Assembly: GCA_025890175.1 (NCBI GenBank)
Contig: JANPYM010000006.1
Location: forward strand, 154,611-218,610
Origin: Ciborinia camelliae
Lineage: Eukaryota > Ascomycota > Leotiomycetes > Helotiales > Sclerotiniaceae
Direction of reading: 5' to 3'
Length of the DNA: 64,000 nt
Under the pieces are notes generated by a model. That model was not told the DNA's origin and ran no database searches. It was given only the letters and a program-made list of their open reading frames with translations. A program made the translations under genes and the position numbers. Shown piece by piece: positions 24,279 through 37,172 of the stretch. How positions within the stretch are numbered: the first letter of the stretch is position 1; the number at the start of each line of letters is the position of its first letter.

Positions 24279-26552
24279 ATGTATTCACAGTACTTCTCGT
24301 TCGTTTTGCTTATAGCCATCTTTCAAAATGTGGTCTGCGATCCAGTATTTTCAGGGAGAGTACTCGAGAGATCGACCGATCTACTATTAAGTTATGATTA
24401 TATCATTGTAGGAGGAGGAACAAGTGGGCTCGTCATTGCGAATCGACTGTCCGAGAATTCAAGTAATTAACCAATATCTCACGATCCTTCATCTTCCACC
24501 TAAGTTTAGAATACTTTACTGATACCCAGCAGATACAACCGTCCTCGTGATTGAAGCAGGAAACTTGTACGTACCCCAACCCCAAGAGATTCCCCAATTC
24601 TAACACAAAAAAAGTCACAAAAACGAAGATTTCATAACCATCCCCCTAATAACCACTGCCAACCTTCCTTTCCTCGGTACCGGTCCCCGCAATACAATCT
24701 ATGACTACAATACAACGTCAACCCCACAGCCCCATCTCCTAAATCGATCTATTCCCCTTTCAGCTGGAAAAGTAATCGGTGGTTCGTCCGCCATAAATGG
24801 CATGGTATTCATGCGCGGAAATGCAGCTGAGTATAATCATTGGGAAGAACTTGGGAACCGTGGGTGGAACTGGGATGAGTTGTTACCTTATTTTAAGTTG
24901 AGTGAACATTTTACTCCTGCTGATGAGGAGGAAGTGGAGGAGTGGGGGATTGGGTACGAGGCGGATGTGCATGGGGAGGGTGGGTTTGTGGAAAATGGGT
25001 TCTCGAGGTTTATTTGGCCGAGTACTAGTACGCTCTCCATTTTTGTGTTTATTCCTCTGATGTTTGGCTGAAAATCTTCTTTTCGAATTTGGTCTAACCA
25101 ATAATCCAGAAAACTTCCTAAATGCCTTCCTCGAGCTCGGGGTCTCCTACATCAAAGACTCCCTCTCGGGCCTCAACACCGGCGTATTTTTCTTCCTCCT
25201 TTCCATAACTCCTGATTCTCAAGAGCGCAGCACATCTCAATCCTTTCTACCCCCAAATTCACATCTTGAGGTTCGTCCCAATCTGCATGTTTTAACTTCT
25301 CATACTGTGACCAAGGTTCTCTTTTCTACTTCTTCCAACTATTCATCTAGACACTCGGAAGAAAAACCGCGAGCTATAGGAGTGGAATATGCATCTGGAA
25401 AAGATGCAGAAAGGTATACGGTCAAAGCAAATAAAGAAGTCATATTATCAGCAGGCGCTCAAAGAACTCCACAATTGCTCCAGATTTCCGGGATAGGACG
25501 TCGGGATATATTAGAGGGGTTGGGTATTGAAGTTATAGTAGAAAGTGACGGCGTGGGAGAGAACTATCAAGATCACTTATTGTTTCTCACTTTTAGCCCT
25601 GGTGTGTTGTTTCATCAGTTTTATATTTCTGGTCGCCAAACTGTTTGAACGATAATGCTAATTTGAGCCGGTGTGAAGATCCAAATATAGAGGTCCAATA
25701 TGGAAATTTAAGTACGAATGCTACGTGGGCTGCAGAGATGCGGAAACTATATGATGAGAAGAGGGAAGGTGAGCTTTTTTGTTCGATGTTTCTGAGGAGG
25801 CTAATGGATAGTCTAACATAAACTCATTACTAGGACCATTCACAACCCCCTCTGGAAATGTTTTCTCTTTCCTTCCTCTGGCTACCATTCTAAATAGCAC
25901 ATCATCCGATGCCCTTGGCTCTCTACAAGCCCTGGCTGAAACTACCAACATATCACAATATCACCTACCCTCTACACCACTTTCCGTTCTCGCGGGCTAT
26001 AAACTCCAACACGAAATTCTTACCTCTAATCTCCTCGCTACCAATACGGCGCACATGGAAATAATCGTCGGCGATACCAAAATAATTCCTGCACTCCAAC
26101 TTCCCTTTTCTCGTGGCCGCGTCTCCATTTCATCTCCTTCAACTTTCGACCCTCCACTCCTCAATCCAAATTATCTTTCTCACCCCATCGATCTCCTACA
26201 ACTGACTCTCGCCTTCAATTATACCCGACTGATGCGCACCACATCCTCCTTAAAATCCATCTCCTTCACCGAGTCCTATCCCGGTCCAAGCATCACTTCA
26301 CAAGCACAGATCCAAAATTTCATGCGAGAATCAGTATTGAGTGAGAATCACCATGTGGGTACCGCATCGATGATGCCGAGGGAATTGGGTGGAGTGGTGG
26401 ATGAGAGATTGAGGGTTTATGGGGTCCAGGGTTTGAGAGTCATGGATGCGAGTGTGATTCCGATGTTGGTTGCGGCGCATTTACAAGGGACGGTTTATGC
26501 GATTGCGGAGAAGGGGGCGGGGATGATTTTGGAGGATGGGATGTTTGAGTGA
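24279..26552 (+). CDS. Secreted GMC oxidoreductase (FAD-dependent alcohol oxidase/dehydrogenase type)
   Basis: Flavoenzyme of the glucose-methanol-choline family; substrate unknown. Six exons, 24279-24462, 24533-24566, 24615-25027, 25110-25601, 25691-25768 and 25834-26552, give 639 aa in one frame. Exon 2 is a 34-nt microexon encoding most of the second FAD-contact motif (VLVIEAGN). Signal peptide MYSQYFSFVLLIAIFQNVVC. Motifs in order: DYIIVGGGTSGLVIANRL (about 40-57, Rossmann ADP-binding), GGSSAINGMVFMRG (GMC signature 1), SAGAQRTPQLLQISGIG (signature 2), ENHHVGTASM with catalytic His near 574, and AAHLQGTVYAIAEKGA with the second active-site His near 616. Several NxT/S sites suit an extracellular glycoprotein. 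Aryl-alcohol-oxidase-like and glucose-dehydrogenase-like roles are both possible. Confidence 0.88.
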
Positions 26553-27156
26553 TGATGATATTAAGTGATTTCTTTTACGGTTGGGTGACTATCTGTATTA
26601 TCCGTTCTAAGTGCTTAAGAGGGACGAGGCGGAATCATTCGAGAACAGAAACACTCTAGAGAGTAGCATTTACGTTAGTAGACTCGACGCAGTGAATTAT
26701 TCGTCGCCTATTACTATTCACCTAGCTGCCTAGCAAGTACCTATGTAAACATCTTTTCAAGATATTTAAGAAGTCAAACCATGACAGTAAATCAAATCTA
26801 ATAAGCAGCTACCAGAATTTTCAAGATCGCACTTGGAGGTCATGTGTCGAAGATCACGAAATAACCCTTGAAAATGCGTGATCGAGTAAGCTTGGATGAA
26901 TTCGGAACATCCATCGCATGCTCAAACTAACATCTAAACAACAGTAAATGAAAAAAGACAACAAAAATCATCATAAGTGACAACAATATTATCTAATTAG
27001 ATGATACTGAACCTTTTGGCCTTTTTTGTGATCTGGATGAGAAACCCTGGGGTTTTGAGAGTGTATACCTCATTATGAACTACACAGTAGGTAGACGTAC
27101 ACCGGCATCAAACATGAAAATGATACCGTCCCTGTTTGAATATCTTTGATATGTAA

Positions 27157-27187
<31 letters not shown>

Positions 27188-30100
27188 CAGCGTATTCTTA
27201 AATAACAGATAAAAGGTAAAAGATCTGCATCCCCTCTCTCATCTCATTCACTAGCTAGTTACATACCCCCAAAGAACATCCGCGACTTTCGAAGCGGTCC
27301 TGAAAACTCATATGGTTGAAATCTCGTGGTGAATATTCCGGAACGTAATGAGGTTGAATTGAATCAACTTGAATCAATTTGAAAATGTGAAAAGCCCAGT
27401 CTAGCATAGTCCGTTTCCAGCTTACCCACCAGCCGAAAAGAAGCAACAATACCAATAACAATGATAATGATACCTAATAATAGTGACCTTCCTCGCCTCC
27501 CTCCTATCTATATAAACTGCACCCCCCACCCCCCACCACATTTCACAACCCCAAAGTAAAAGTTCTGCAGGAAAAAGACGCGGCCAAGGAACTTCGATTA
27601 TATATCACTGTATATGTGTTATTTTCGCAAGGCCCAACCAGAGTGACGCATAAATCCATTCTCTTTTCTCCCAAAGAATTCCGTTCTAATTACGGTTGAA
27701 AAGGGGAATCCAATCCATGAAGATATTTGAAATAGGTGAAGAGAGCGCGTGAGATATAATAATATTTAACAACAAAAATGAGTTAATGATGACAATAAGA
27801 TAAATTAAAATAAGAAAAGAAAATGGCTTATCCATACCTCCCTAGGTATAAATGAATATGAAGATGAATGAAGACTGGGAGATTTTGGATTAGACTCTGG
27901 AGTGTAGGAATTTAGAGGATGGATTTATTAGATGAATAAATCCATAGATGGATACCTACTTAATCAAAAGACACCCCATGAAAATCCTGTTCGAAGTCTG
28001 GTTTGGGTTTAATGACTATGATCATAGAAGAGAGATTGATTAGGGGTTTGAAGTTAAACTTAAATAGAGGAAGATGGAACTCCTCCTCCTCTTGTAATTC
28101 ACTAATTTCTATCTGATGCTAATGTGCTGCGTTAGTTAATAATTTAATCTAATGTAATATAATGTAATAGGTCCAGGATTATCGAGAATTCCAATCTAGC
28201 TCAGCTGAACCGATGTTAGTAGGACTCAGAATCCCAAGAATCCCAAGCAATCTAATTATCAGCCTCTGCCTCCATCTCTGCTATTATATTAAACAGTCAA
28301 ACCCCCCAACCCAACCCAACCCAACCCTCCCCACCACCACACCACAATCAAGACCCCCATATATCAACCGCATATCACATATCACCGAACCCAGAACCTT
28401 CCATATACCTATACCTATACCATGCAACACAAACACTCCAAACACTCCAAACAATCTAAAGCTAGGTAGCTACCAGTTTCCCGGCATTTGTTATTTCCTA
28501 CAAAGGAAAGAAAGAAAGATGGACTTGTGCTTGTTTATACTTATACATATATATATAAAATACATCTAATCTCCTACCCAAAAATCCACAAAAGAAGTTC
28601 GCGAGAAAAGGGGGAGTTCGGCGACAACGACAATGACAACGACAATGATAAGAATGGGAATAGGAAGATATCATAACATCAGACACCAACCCAACCCGAT
28701 CCAAACCCAAACAAATTCGCCCACCGTAGACAAAATAATGAAATAATGAAATAGCCATCCCAGTCCCCGTCCCTGTCCCCGTCTCGAGCTACCATGCATA
28801 GGATACTTCTTACTCGGACACCGTGGTATAGTTGAAGGGTTCTGGGGATGAGAAATTGAAGTCTTTAAATAATGATTAGAGATGGAGATGGAGATGAATT
28901 TGGATGAGATTCTTGCTATTCACTTATCTATCTTTTCCTCGTTTTCTTCTGTTTGGTTTCGTTGAAAGGGGACAGGTGTGGATTGAAGATCTAAACTGGG
29001 ACTGCTTATAAGCAAGGTCCTGAGCTAATACTACGCTAGTCTAGTCCCCATATGGCCTGATAAATCCACCCCTGTTACTGAGTCTTGAGGGTATTGCGTT
29101 ATTCACTCCTACCCCTCTTACCCCTCCCATCCATTCCCCATTCCCCATTCCCCATCCCCCAATCCACTTGGGACTTTGAGATTCCGCTTTAGTTCCAGAT
29201 ACCGATACCGATACCGATACACCGCAGAACCCATTAACTAGCTAGCTATATAATAAGCCACCACCTGTATCGAACTCACAAAGCAAAGACCGAGAATACT
29301 TCAACTCGATCAATCTAGAGATCAACTATTCTGACCAAGTGATTTTACATCCCATATAAATTCGTAATTCGTACTGAGAAACACTCCCTTCCTAAACCCC
29401 CGTCTATATCCTTCCGTAGATTATGAGTTTTCAGTACCGGGTATGAGATGGATAGATATTCTGCAGCACAAGAAGCCCCCAAAAAAAACAATAGCAACAA
29501 TAAGAAAAATGTGGCGATGATCAAGATATCTCCAAGTTGAGCTTAGACTTAGACTTAGACGATAGACTGCGCACTCCGCTATATCCGCAATACTAACTTA
29601 CAATCCCTAAACCTGCAAAAAAATCCCAAAAGTCCCAGAAAACTTTACTCTATCGAGTCAAGCTGTAGAGATGTCATTGTATTCCCAAACTGAATCCACG
29701 GCGGACATTTTGAAACTGGATATTCGGTCCAGACTTTGAAGATCCAGGAACGATATTTCTTTTCTTTTATGTGCAGCTTTGGTATTCATCTAGTAAGGTA
29801 CCTAGTTGATGAACTACGAGGTAAGCGGAGTAGAACGATATTACCTGGTGAATCGAGTGAATCGAGTGCGGGGTTTTAGACTTTCAGCTTCTCCTCATGT
29901 ACGGATTCTCTTCCAACGAAATAAGATAAAAATAAAACAAAACAATCCAATACAATATTCAGAATGTTCTTGAAAGAGGCGGAGCTCAAGAGTTATGTAA
30001 TAACGATTCACTCGTATAAATTGTATAAAAAAAATCATTCAATATCATAAGCACTCAAGTAACCCATGACACATACAAACAAACAAACAAACACACGCAC

Positions 30101-30725
30101 ATACAAACCCCCTTTAGAATTCCATTCCTGTTCATTTAAACATCGGTTTTGCGATATTTGAAACCCTCATCGTTCTGTTCTCGAATGCCTTCAAAAAAAG
30201 GTGCTCTGAGTATATTCACGTTGAGGAAATATTCAGGGGAAAACGGAAAAGAGGGGAGGAAGTGGCTAATATTAGTTTGGGAGAAAAGACGGGAATATTC
30301 AGAGAAATCATATAGGAAAATCAAACCCAAATAAAAAGGTAGCAAAAATCAAATACAACGACAATAAAAGTGAAACGAAGTGATTTCCCGACAATCAAAA
30401 AAAACCAACCTACCTAGGCTAGTTGATGTGGGAAGATAGAGACAGAGATGAGAAAGAAGAGCGGAACAGTGAGTGCACTTCCAAAACCGAGCCAAAACAT
30501 TGTTATGTTTTGGGATAGATAATGCGGAGGTAGGGTAGGAAATCATGTTTTGATGAAGAGAAATGAGCTTTAATGACACCTGGCTATCGTAGCACCTTTA
30601 AAAGTAGGACGTTTGGAACTCTCCATCTCCCTCTCCGTTTCCCCCTCCACTCTTTTCAAAAAGATGCCATTGCATTCCACGCCTATTCCATGAAACTACA
30701 AATGGTAAATAATATTCGTTTCCAT
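26553..30725. other. 4.2-kb gene-free spacer with microsatellites
   Basis: No coding sequence supported. It includes an AAGC microsatellite (about 27157-27184), CCAAC/CCC-rich sequence near 28305-28345, GACAA/CGACAATGA runs near 28621-28650, CCGATA repeats near 29200-29220 and AAAC repeats near 30078-30092. Reading frames here are low-complexity translations. Confidence 0.5.
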
Positions 30726-31542
30726 TCAAGCACTCATTCCACCATCGCAAGCATAGACTGCCCCAGTAACAAAGGAACTTTCCTCACTCAACAAAAACGC
30801 AATAACTGCAGCAATTTCCTCCGGAGTACCGAGTCGTTTGATGATAGCAGAATCATATTTGCCCTCGGTAGGATGAGTGACTTGAGCTTTTTCCATCATG
30901 GGCGTGTTGATTGGACCAGGAGCCACAGCATTCACTCGAATATTCCTGTTGCCGACTTCTTTCGCGGCGGAACGAGTGAGGCCAACAATTCCATGTTTAC
31001 TGACGACATATGCACTGGTTCTTGCGAAACCTGCAATGAAGAATCTTGGATGAGCATGAACTCAAATATCGACTTGATGGGAGATATGAAGAATGTAACT
31101 GACCTTGTGTACCTGCCAATGATGCGACATTGACGATACTTCCACCATCTTCAATGTTTGATAGCTCAGCCCTCAAACAATACATCATTCCAGTTAGATT
31201 GACCGAGATGATTTTATCCCACTCCTCATCCTCCAAGTCTTGGACATTGTATGCTCCATAACGCTCCCCAATGATTCCTGCACAATTTGCGGCACCATCC
31301 AGCTTGCCAAATTGTGTCAGAATGCTATTGATCCAATCTTCAACCGATTTGCGATTTGAAACATCAACGATCGAGCCCATAGATTGTGTTGGAAAGACAC
31401 CTGCCATGACAGTCTTGAGAGATTCGCTGGATATATCTCCAATGCAGACAATTGCGCCACGTGTGCTGAGAAGCTTGGCTGTGGCGAGACCAATTCCCGA
31501 TGCTCCTCCGGTGATGGCGATTACTTTGCCTTCCATTGACAT
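30726..31542 (-). CDS. Short-chain dehydrogenase/reductase (3-oxoacyl-ACP reductase-like)
   Basis: Classical SDR of 247 aa in two exons, 31542-31104 and 31030-30726 (73-nt intron, GTCAGT donor). Start at ATG 31542 (MSMEGKVIAITGG), the usual SDR N-terminus. Motifs: TGGASGIG cofactor loop (about 10-17), Asp after beta-2 (CIGDIS) favouring NAD(H), NCAG, SIVNVASLAG with catalytic Ser, and AYVVSKHG giving the YxxxK pair just after the intron, then VNAVAPGPINTPM and the C-terminal FVTGAVYACDGGMSA. FabG/Sdr-type reductases act on hydroxy/oxo substrates; the substrate cannot be read from sequence. No targeting signal seen. Confidence 0.88.
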
Positions 31543-32404
31543 GATGTTATGTTATGCTATTTGTGTTTGTAGTAATTGTGGTTGCAAATAAACAGAATGT
31601 TTCTCATAAGAAATCGACGTTTGAGAATAAAAAGAACATGATAACTCGGGTTCTTTCAATATGAGGGGTAGGTAGCAATGGTGCAACGGTAGGAATACCC
31701 GTTTGAGCTGCAAACATCATTGATGGAAAATATATATATATATCACGGGGACTGACATCGATATCGACTTCGATTGGATAATATTGTCAGCCCTTGATGA
31801 TAATATATATCAATATTCATGCTGGTCTAACTCATCCTCATGATTTTAAAGGTTGTCGTCTGAAGGGTATTTTGAGACATTTTGATGTTCTTGAAAGGAA
31901 TACGGAGTACGAGGAACCTCACCATCTTGAGATATTTTTATGAAACATTTCATAATATTAGCCTTAACCTTAACCTAAAATTATGCATTATGCCAATCAC
32001 GCTAACCCCCGCATTTCTCGTCTCATGACAACATGCCATTGACCAGACGAGAAAGAACATGCATGGGGTAAAGGCATTGAGCGTAGAATTCACGTCAATA
32101 CCGCAACGAAAGTTTTGGTCTCATGGTCTCACAAACTCTCATGATCACCGATTCTTTTCTTTTCTCCATAGAACAAAGCTCACAGCTCACACAGTAAGCA
32201 GATTTTTCATTACAAAACTATTACTACTATTCATCAGCTTCATCATATGAGGCTGGAATAGTGGTGAATGTTTTATATCTTCATTTCATTTCCTCATTCC
32301 TCTTTTCTCATTCTTCATTCCTCTCAATCTTTCTTAACTCTAGCTATCTTTTGATGGTACTTTGATGATACGAGTACATAACTACATGCAAGCCAACAGC
32401 GACC
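31543..32404. promoter_or_regulatory. Divergent promoter spacer (SDR / glutaminase)
   Basis: An 862-bp spacer between the minus-strand SDR and the plus-strand glutaminase gene. It contains an ATATATATAT run near 31731-31742 and a CT-rich leader (32278-32340) before the glutaminase ATG. No named operator recognised. Confidence 0.45.
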
Positions 32405-35117
32405 ATGCGTTACACAAACCTCTTTGAGGCTGCATTTGCATTTGCAATAGCGGCGACGACTGCACAAGCTTCTACATTAACCCCGCCAGTTGTACCTTTG
32501 ATTGTTCGGAATCCATATCTGAGTGCTTGGTTAGGACATGCACGAGAGAATCCTTGGGAACATTGGCCTATATTTTGGACGGGTGAAGAGGTATGGAATC
32601 TGAGGATTTATCCCCACCATCAATCTTCGTCACTAAAGCCATCCTTCATAGATTGGGTTCTCTGTACTTGCTAGGGTCCCTCAATCTGATACGGTTTACC
32701 CATTGTTAGGTAGACCTCATGATTCATTAAGAAAAACCGGGGATAGGTATGTTCTAGAGCTATGCCGACGGCATTTATTGGATGACCTATGGCGACTAAT
32801 TCATACATAGCTTCAATGTATCGTATCCGACGTTTCTTGGTACTACTTTCGATGCATCAACTACAAACCTCACATATAACATCCCTTCACCCTCTAAATA
32901 CCAAGATCCACTCGAGGTGGTCCTGTCCTTCCTATCTCCAATTACACCGACTTCTACCTTTCGACAATCAATACCTGCGGCATATTTGACTGTGCATGTT
33001 ACAGGTGGATTTGATCTCAACGTATACCTGGATATAAATGGATTGTGGGTTAGTGGTGATAGAGGCAATTCCATTGATTGGACTTTTAGCCAGAGTCAAC
33101 CACCGAAGGGAAGCAACAAATTACCATTAAAGACATGGAAATGGAAACGAGTAGTTGAACAATTGTTCACCGAATGGGCTGATCGTGCAGAATGGGGACA
33201 ACTACACTTCACAGGCCCGGCTGAGGCCAATCATCAAGCCGGCACATCAGGGCGGCTCCGAACCGCCTTCGCTCAAAGTGGAACATTACAGAATATTGTT
33301 GACACCAACTTTCGAGGGATTATGGATGAGGAGCCAGTTTTTGCATTCGCCTACTCTTTCAACCTTAATTCGACTTCTAATTCCACTTCTGCTGCAAGTG
33401 GGAAAACATACGCCAGTGCTCTATTTACGATTGCACATATCCAAAATCCCGTCATTCAATTTGCTTCCGCTCGAGGCTTGACAGCTATGCGTCCATTATG
33501 GGCTTCCTATTATCTTGAAGCTGATCCACTGCTTGAATTCCATTACCATGACTTCCAAAAAGCTTTCAATCTTGCGAGTAATTACTCAGATCAGCTCGCG
33601 AATGACGCTTTACAATCCGGATCTGAGGACTACAAAGATATTCTCGCTCTTAGTGCACGTCAAGTATTAGGAGCTGCTTCTTTCTCTGGTACCCCTGATA
33701 ATCCTATTATCTTTTTCAAAGAGATTTCTTCCGATGGAAATATGAACACCATCGATGTGATATATCCAGCTTTCCCATTCTTCTTGTACACGAATCCTAG
33801 GTGGTTGGCCTATCTGCTAGAGCCTTTGATTGAATATACGCTTAGTGGTCAATATCCGTAAGTTTTCAATTATTCAAGATTTGGTTTCGTACAGCTTGCT
33901 AATTTCTCATAGTAATGATTATGCAATGCATGATCTTGGTTCTTCATTCCCCAATGCGACAGGACATCCTGATGGTAGAGACGAATATATGCCTGTTGAA
34001 GAATGTGGCAATATGCTAATCATGGGTTTGGCACTTGTCAACTCACTTAAGTATGACACAAAGCCAGCGAGCATCTGGTCTAATCAGGGCGCCCATAAAT
34101 CTGCTCAATTCATGGAGAGTGCTTTCCCTCTTTTTATCGATGCAGATGGTATGGATGATACTGTTGGCGGTCCTATCAATGCTAAAGGTGAGGAACAAGC
34201 ACGAAAATGGGTCAAGAAATCCTATAAATTGTGGAAGCAATGGACTGGCTATTTGGTCAGGGAAACCCTTATTCCTAGCAATCAATTGTCAACGGATGAC
34301 TTTGCTGGATGGTTATCCAACCAAACAAATCTTGCCTTGAAGGGTATCATAGGAATTAAGGCTATGAGTGAGATATCGGAGGTTGTTGGTGAAACTGAAG
34401 ATGCTACTTATTACCGCAACATTTCTGAAACTTACATCAAAAGATGGGAGGAAGAATTTGCTATTTCTAGAGATGGAACTCATGCTAAATTGGCATACTC
34501 TTGGTATGGATCATGGACCATTCTATACAATCTGTTTGCAGATTCATTACTTTGTTTTCATATCCCGTCAAGTTCTCCGTCTGTTTCAAGTAATGGACAA
34601 GGTCAGAAACCTATCACTCTACCCAATCACCAAACTTCCAAGACCGGATTTGTTAGTGACAGGATTTACAAACTACAAAGTGATTGGTATCACTCGGTTC
34701 GACAGAAGTATGGTTTACCTTTAGATAGTCGCCATCTATATACCAAGAGTGATTGGGAATTCTTCGCTGTTTCAGTTGCTAGTAAGAAGGTTAGGGAGGA
34801 GATTGTTGACTCGATTGCATTGTGGGTTAATGAGACCACAACTGGTATGTACACATTAATATACGATGATGTCATTGACTAACAATATCAAAGATAAACC
34901 ATTAACAGATTTGTATGATACAGAGGGAACTGGTGGGTTTCCTGGCATCGAGTTTAAAGCTCGACCGGTTGTTGGAGGACATTTCGCATTCTTAGCATTA
35001 GAAAGAGCATGTGATGGGAAAGCTGTTGCGGCATTAGACTTCTTAAATGAAGATGAGGAAGAGGGGCTAGATGTACCGGTATATCAAGAAGAAATGATGC
35101 ATGATGAGGAATTGTAG
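32405..35117 (+). CDS. Secreted glutaminase A (GtaA-type, DUF4965/DUF5127/DUF1793 family)
   Basis: Extracellular L-glutaminase family protein, 827 aa. Five exons, 32405-32590, 32652-32746, 32811-33857, 33913-34844 and 34894-35117, join in frame with GTATGG, GTATGT, GTAAGT and GTATGT donors. Signal peptide in MRYTNLFEAAFAFAIAATTA, cleaved near AQA. The N-terminal STLTPPVVPLIVRNPYLSAW and WTGEE joined to IGFSVLARVPQSDTVYPLLG are diagnostic of the family. Further landmarks: NDYAMHDLGSSFPNATGH, MPVEECGNMLIM, GLPLDSRHLYTKSDWEFF and the C-terminal GGFPGIEFKARPVVGGHFA. Many NxS/T sequons fit secretion. The acidic tail (NEDEEEGLDVPV) after the conserved end is a local extension. It is divergent from the SDR gene; no functional link is implied. 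Confidence 0.92.
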
Positions 35118-36005
35118 ATTAGAGAGCATCCATCGGATTGGCTGATGAGGGTCTGGAATCTTCACATGAGCTTGAGTTTGAGTTTGGTTTGAACTCGGGA
35201 AGAAAGTATGGTTGCTGCAGCCAACTGGATTTCCCTTGGGTTGGGGTATCGGGTTTCATTAGGGACCGGGAGCTTTAGAAGTTACTTATACATCAATAAG
35301 ACGGGTATACATTACAGTACAATGAGATAAGATATGGTACTCTGGATCGTGATTCTTTGGTTTTGATTTTGATTTCTCGTCATGCTGAGGCTTGTTCGGA
35401 TTTATGTATAGTATTCCCTGGCCTGATATACGATATAGTAAAACTTGCTACTTATTACTTATAAATATACCTCAGCTGCTTATATACATAACCATTCTCT
35501 TATATTCTTATATTCTTATTCGCTCCAAACAAAGAAAAAATATCGCTGCTTGCAAAAAAACTATAGCTCATTACCTGAAATACTCAAATATCCATCTTCA
35601 TTCACAATTGAACATGCCCAGGTGACATGGAATCTCTATTTCAGCTTGACCGCTTTATGTAGCTTAGCCGCTGTCGGTTAGCGTTGGCGTTGACGCTAGA
35701 CCCAATTTTAAATTCGCGACGACTTTCTTTTACTTCCTAAGATCTGACCTCAACGTCCTCTCTTCCCTTTCAACAACAAAAACATTAACTTCTTTCAACC
35801 ATCTTGTTTATCAGCACCTTCTCCATCAATAATATCAAATATTTGCATTTGTGCAAGAGATTCTTGATATTATTTTTCGTCATTCTCAAATCTTGAGCAA
35901 TTTCAGAGCTTGAGAATTGTTTGCGACAGCTTCAGATTCCAAATCAACACATCCAACCCTTTTCACCTTTTTCGTGTTTTTGTCTCACGACAACACTTGA
36001 TCATC
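35118..36005. other. Intergenic spacer
   Basis: 3' flank of the glutaminase and 5' leader of the RRM gene. The last 300 bp are CT-rich, as in strongly expressed fungal housekeeping promoters. No ORF supported. Confidence 0.5.
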
Positions 36006-37172
36006 ATGACTTCCACTATGGATTACGAGAATGAAAATGGCACTCGTTATGAAGGTATTTATCATCATCATTTTCCCATCACTTGAAATTCTGGAGATGA
36101 CTTTGAATATATTACTAACTTATTTTCTTCACTTTTAGACGAGGCTCCACGTTACGAGCGTGATCGCAGCGCATCTCCTCGCCCAACTCGTCGCAATGAG
36201 AGTCCACGTGGAGGACCTCGCCGATCTGCTTCTCCAGACAGAAACGGCCGTGCCGATGAGCGGTTAGTCGACTTCATTACGAAATACAAATAATACATTC
36301 TGACAAACAAATAGCAGCGGACCTAAGAATGATCGTGGACCTGGCCCTCAAAATGATGATGGTGCAATCAACCCAGGCTCCAACCTTTTCGTCACTGGTA
36401 TCCACCCTCGTCTTCTCGAAGAAGAGGTTTCTCGTCTCTTTGAGAAATACGGTGATGTTGAGAAGTGCCAAATCATGCGTGATCCTCACACTCGTGAATC
36501 CCGTGGCTTTGGTTTCGTCAAGATGATCACTTCTGATCAAGCCGATGCTGCCAAGGAAGGCTTGCAAGGTGAGGTCATCGAAGGCCGAACTTTGAGCATT
36601 GAGAAGGCTCGTCGTGCTCGTCCTCGTACCCCAACCCCTGGCAAGTACTTTGGACCACCAAAGAGAGGTATGTAATTTTTGAATTCCTTTCCGCTTACAA
36701 AGCTAACGAAATCACAGAGGATCCTCGTGGACCTCCTCGTGGTGGATGGGGTGGAGATCGTTACGATGATCGTCGTCGTGGTGGTGGATACCGCTACGAA
36801 CCTTACGGTGGTGGACGTTATGGTGGCAGAGATGACCGAGACCGAGGTTACAGTCGCCGTGATCGTGACGACTACAACGACGCTCCTCGTGGAATCGATC
36901 GTTACGCCGGACCCCGCGATGGTGGTGATCGTTACAGCCGTGGAGGTGATGAACGCCGTGGAGGAGGATATCAAGACCGTGATCGATACGATAGAGGTGG
37001 TCGTGACGATAGACCAGCTCGAGACCCGGCTCCTGCTGCTGCCTATGGTGATCAAGCTCCTCGTGGAGATGCTCGAGAGCCATACGGAGGTAGAGCCTAC
37101 GATGAAGACAGACACTCCCGTCGTGAATATTAATTGCTAACCAACATAGGTGGTGAGCGCCCTGCTCGTTAA
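36006..37172 (+). CDS. Tra2-like RRM splicing regulator with RG-rich tail
   Basis: RNA-binding protein of transformer-2 architecture: arginine/serine-rich N-terminus (about 17-58), one RRM (about 81-156; RNP2 LFVTGI, RNP1 SRGFGFVKM) and a long RG/RGG/DR-rich C-terminus. Expected role: nuclear pre-mRNA splicing. Exons 36006-36054, 36139-36262, 36315-36667, 36718-37089 and 37150-37172 give 306 aa ending YGGGERPAR. If the last 60-nt intron is retained, translation ends at 37133 and the protein is 313 aa ending DRHSRREY. The spliced form is favoured by the strong TTGCTAACC branch site before the CATAG acceptor, but the donor GTAGAG is imperfect. The exon 3 acceptor is a NAGNAG (TAGCAG) and may include or omit one Ser. 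Arg-rich C-terminus is encoded by CGT-dominated codons. Confidence 0.88.

Noticed and set aside
31680..31730. tRNA-like stretch (GGTGCAACGGTAGGAATACC)
   Set aside because: No full cloverleaf, no B-box GGTTCRANNCC at the right distance.
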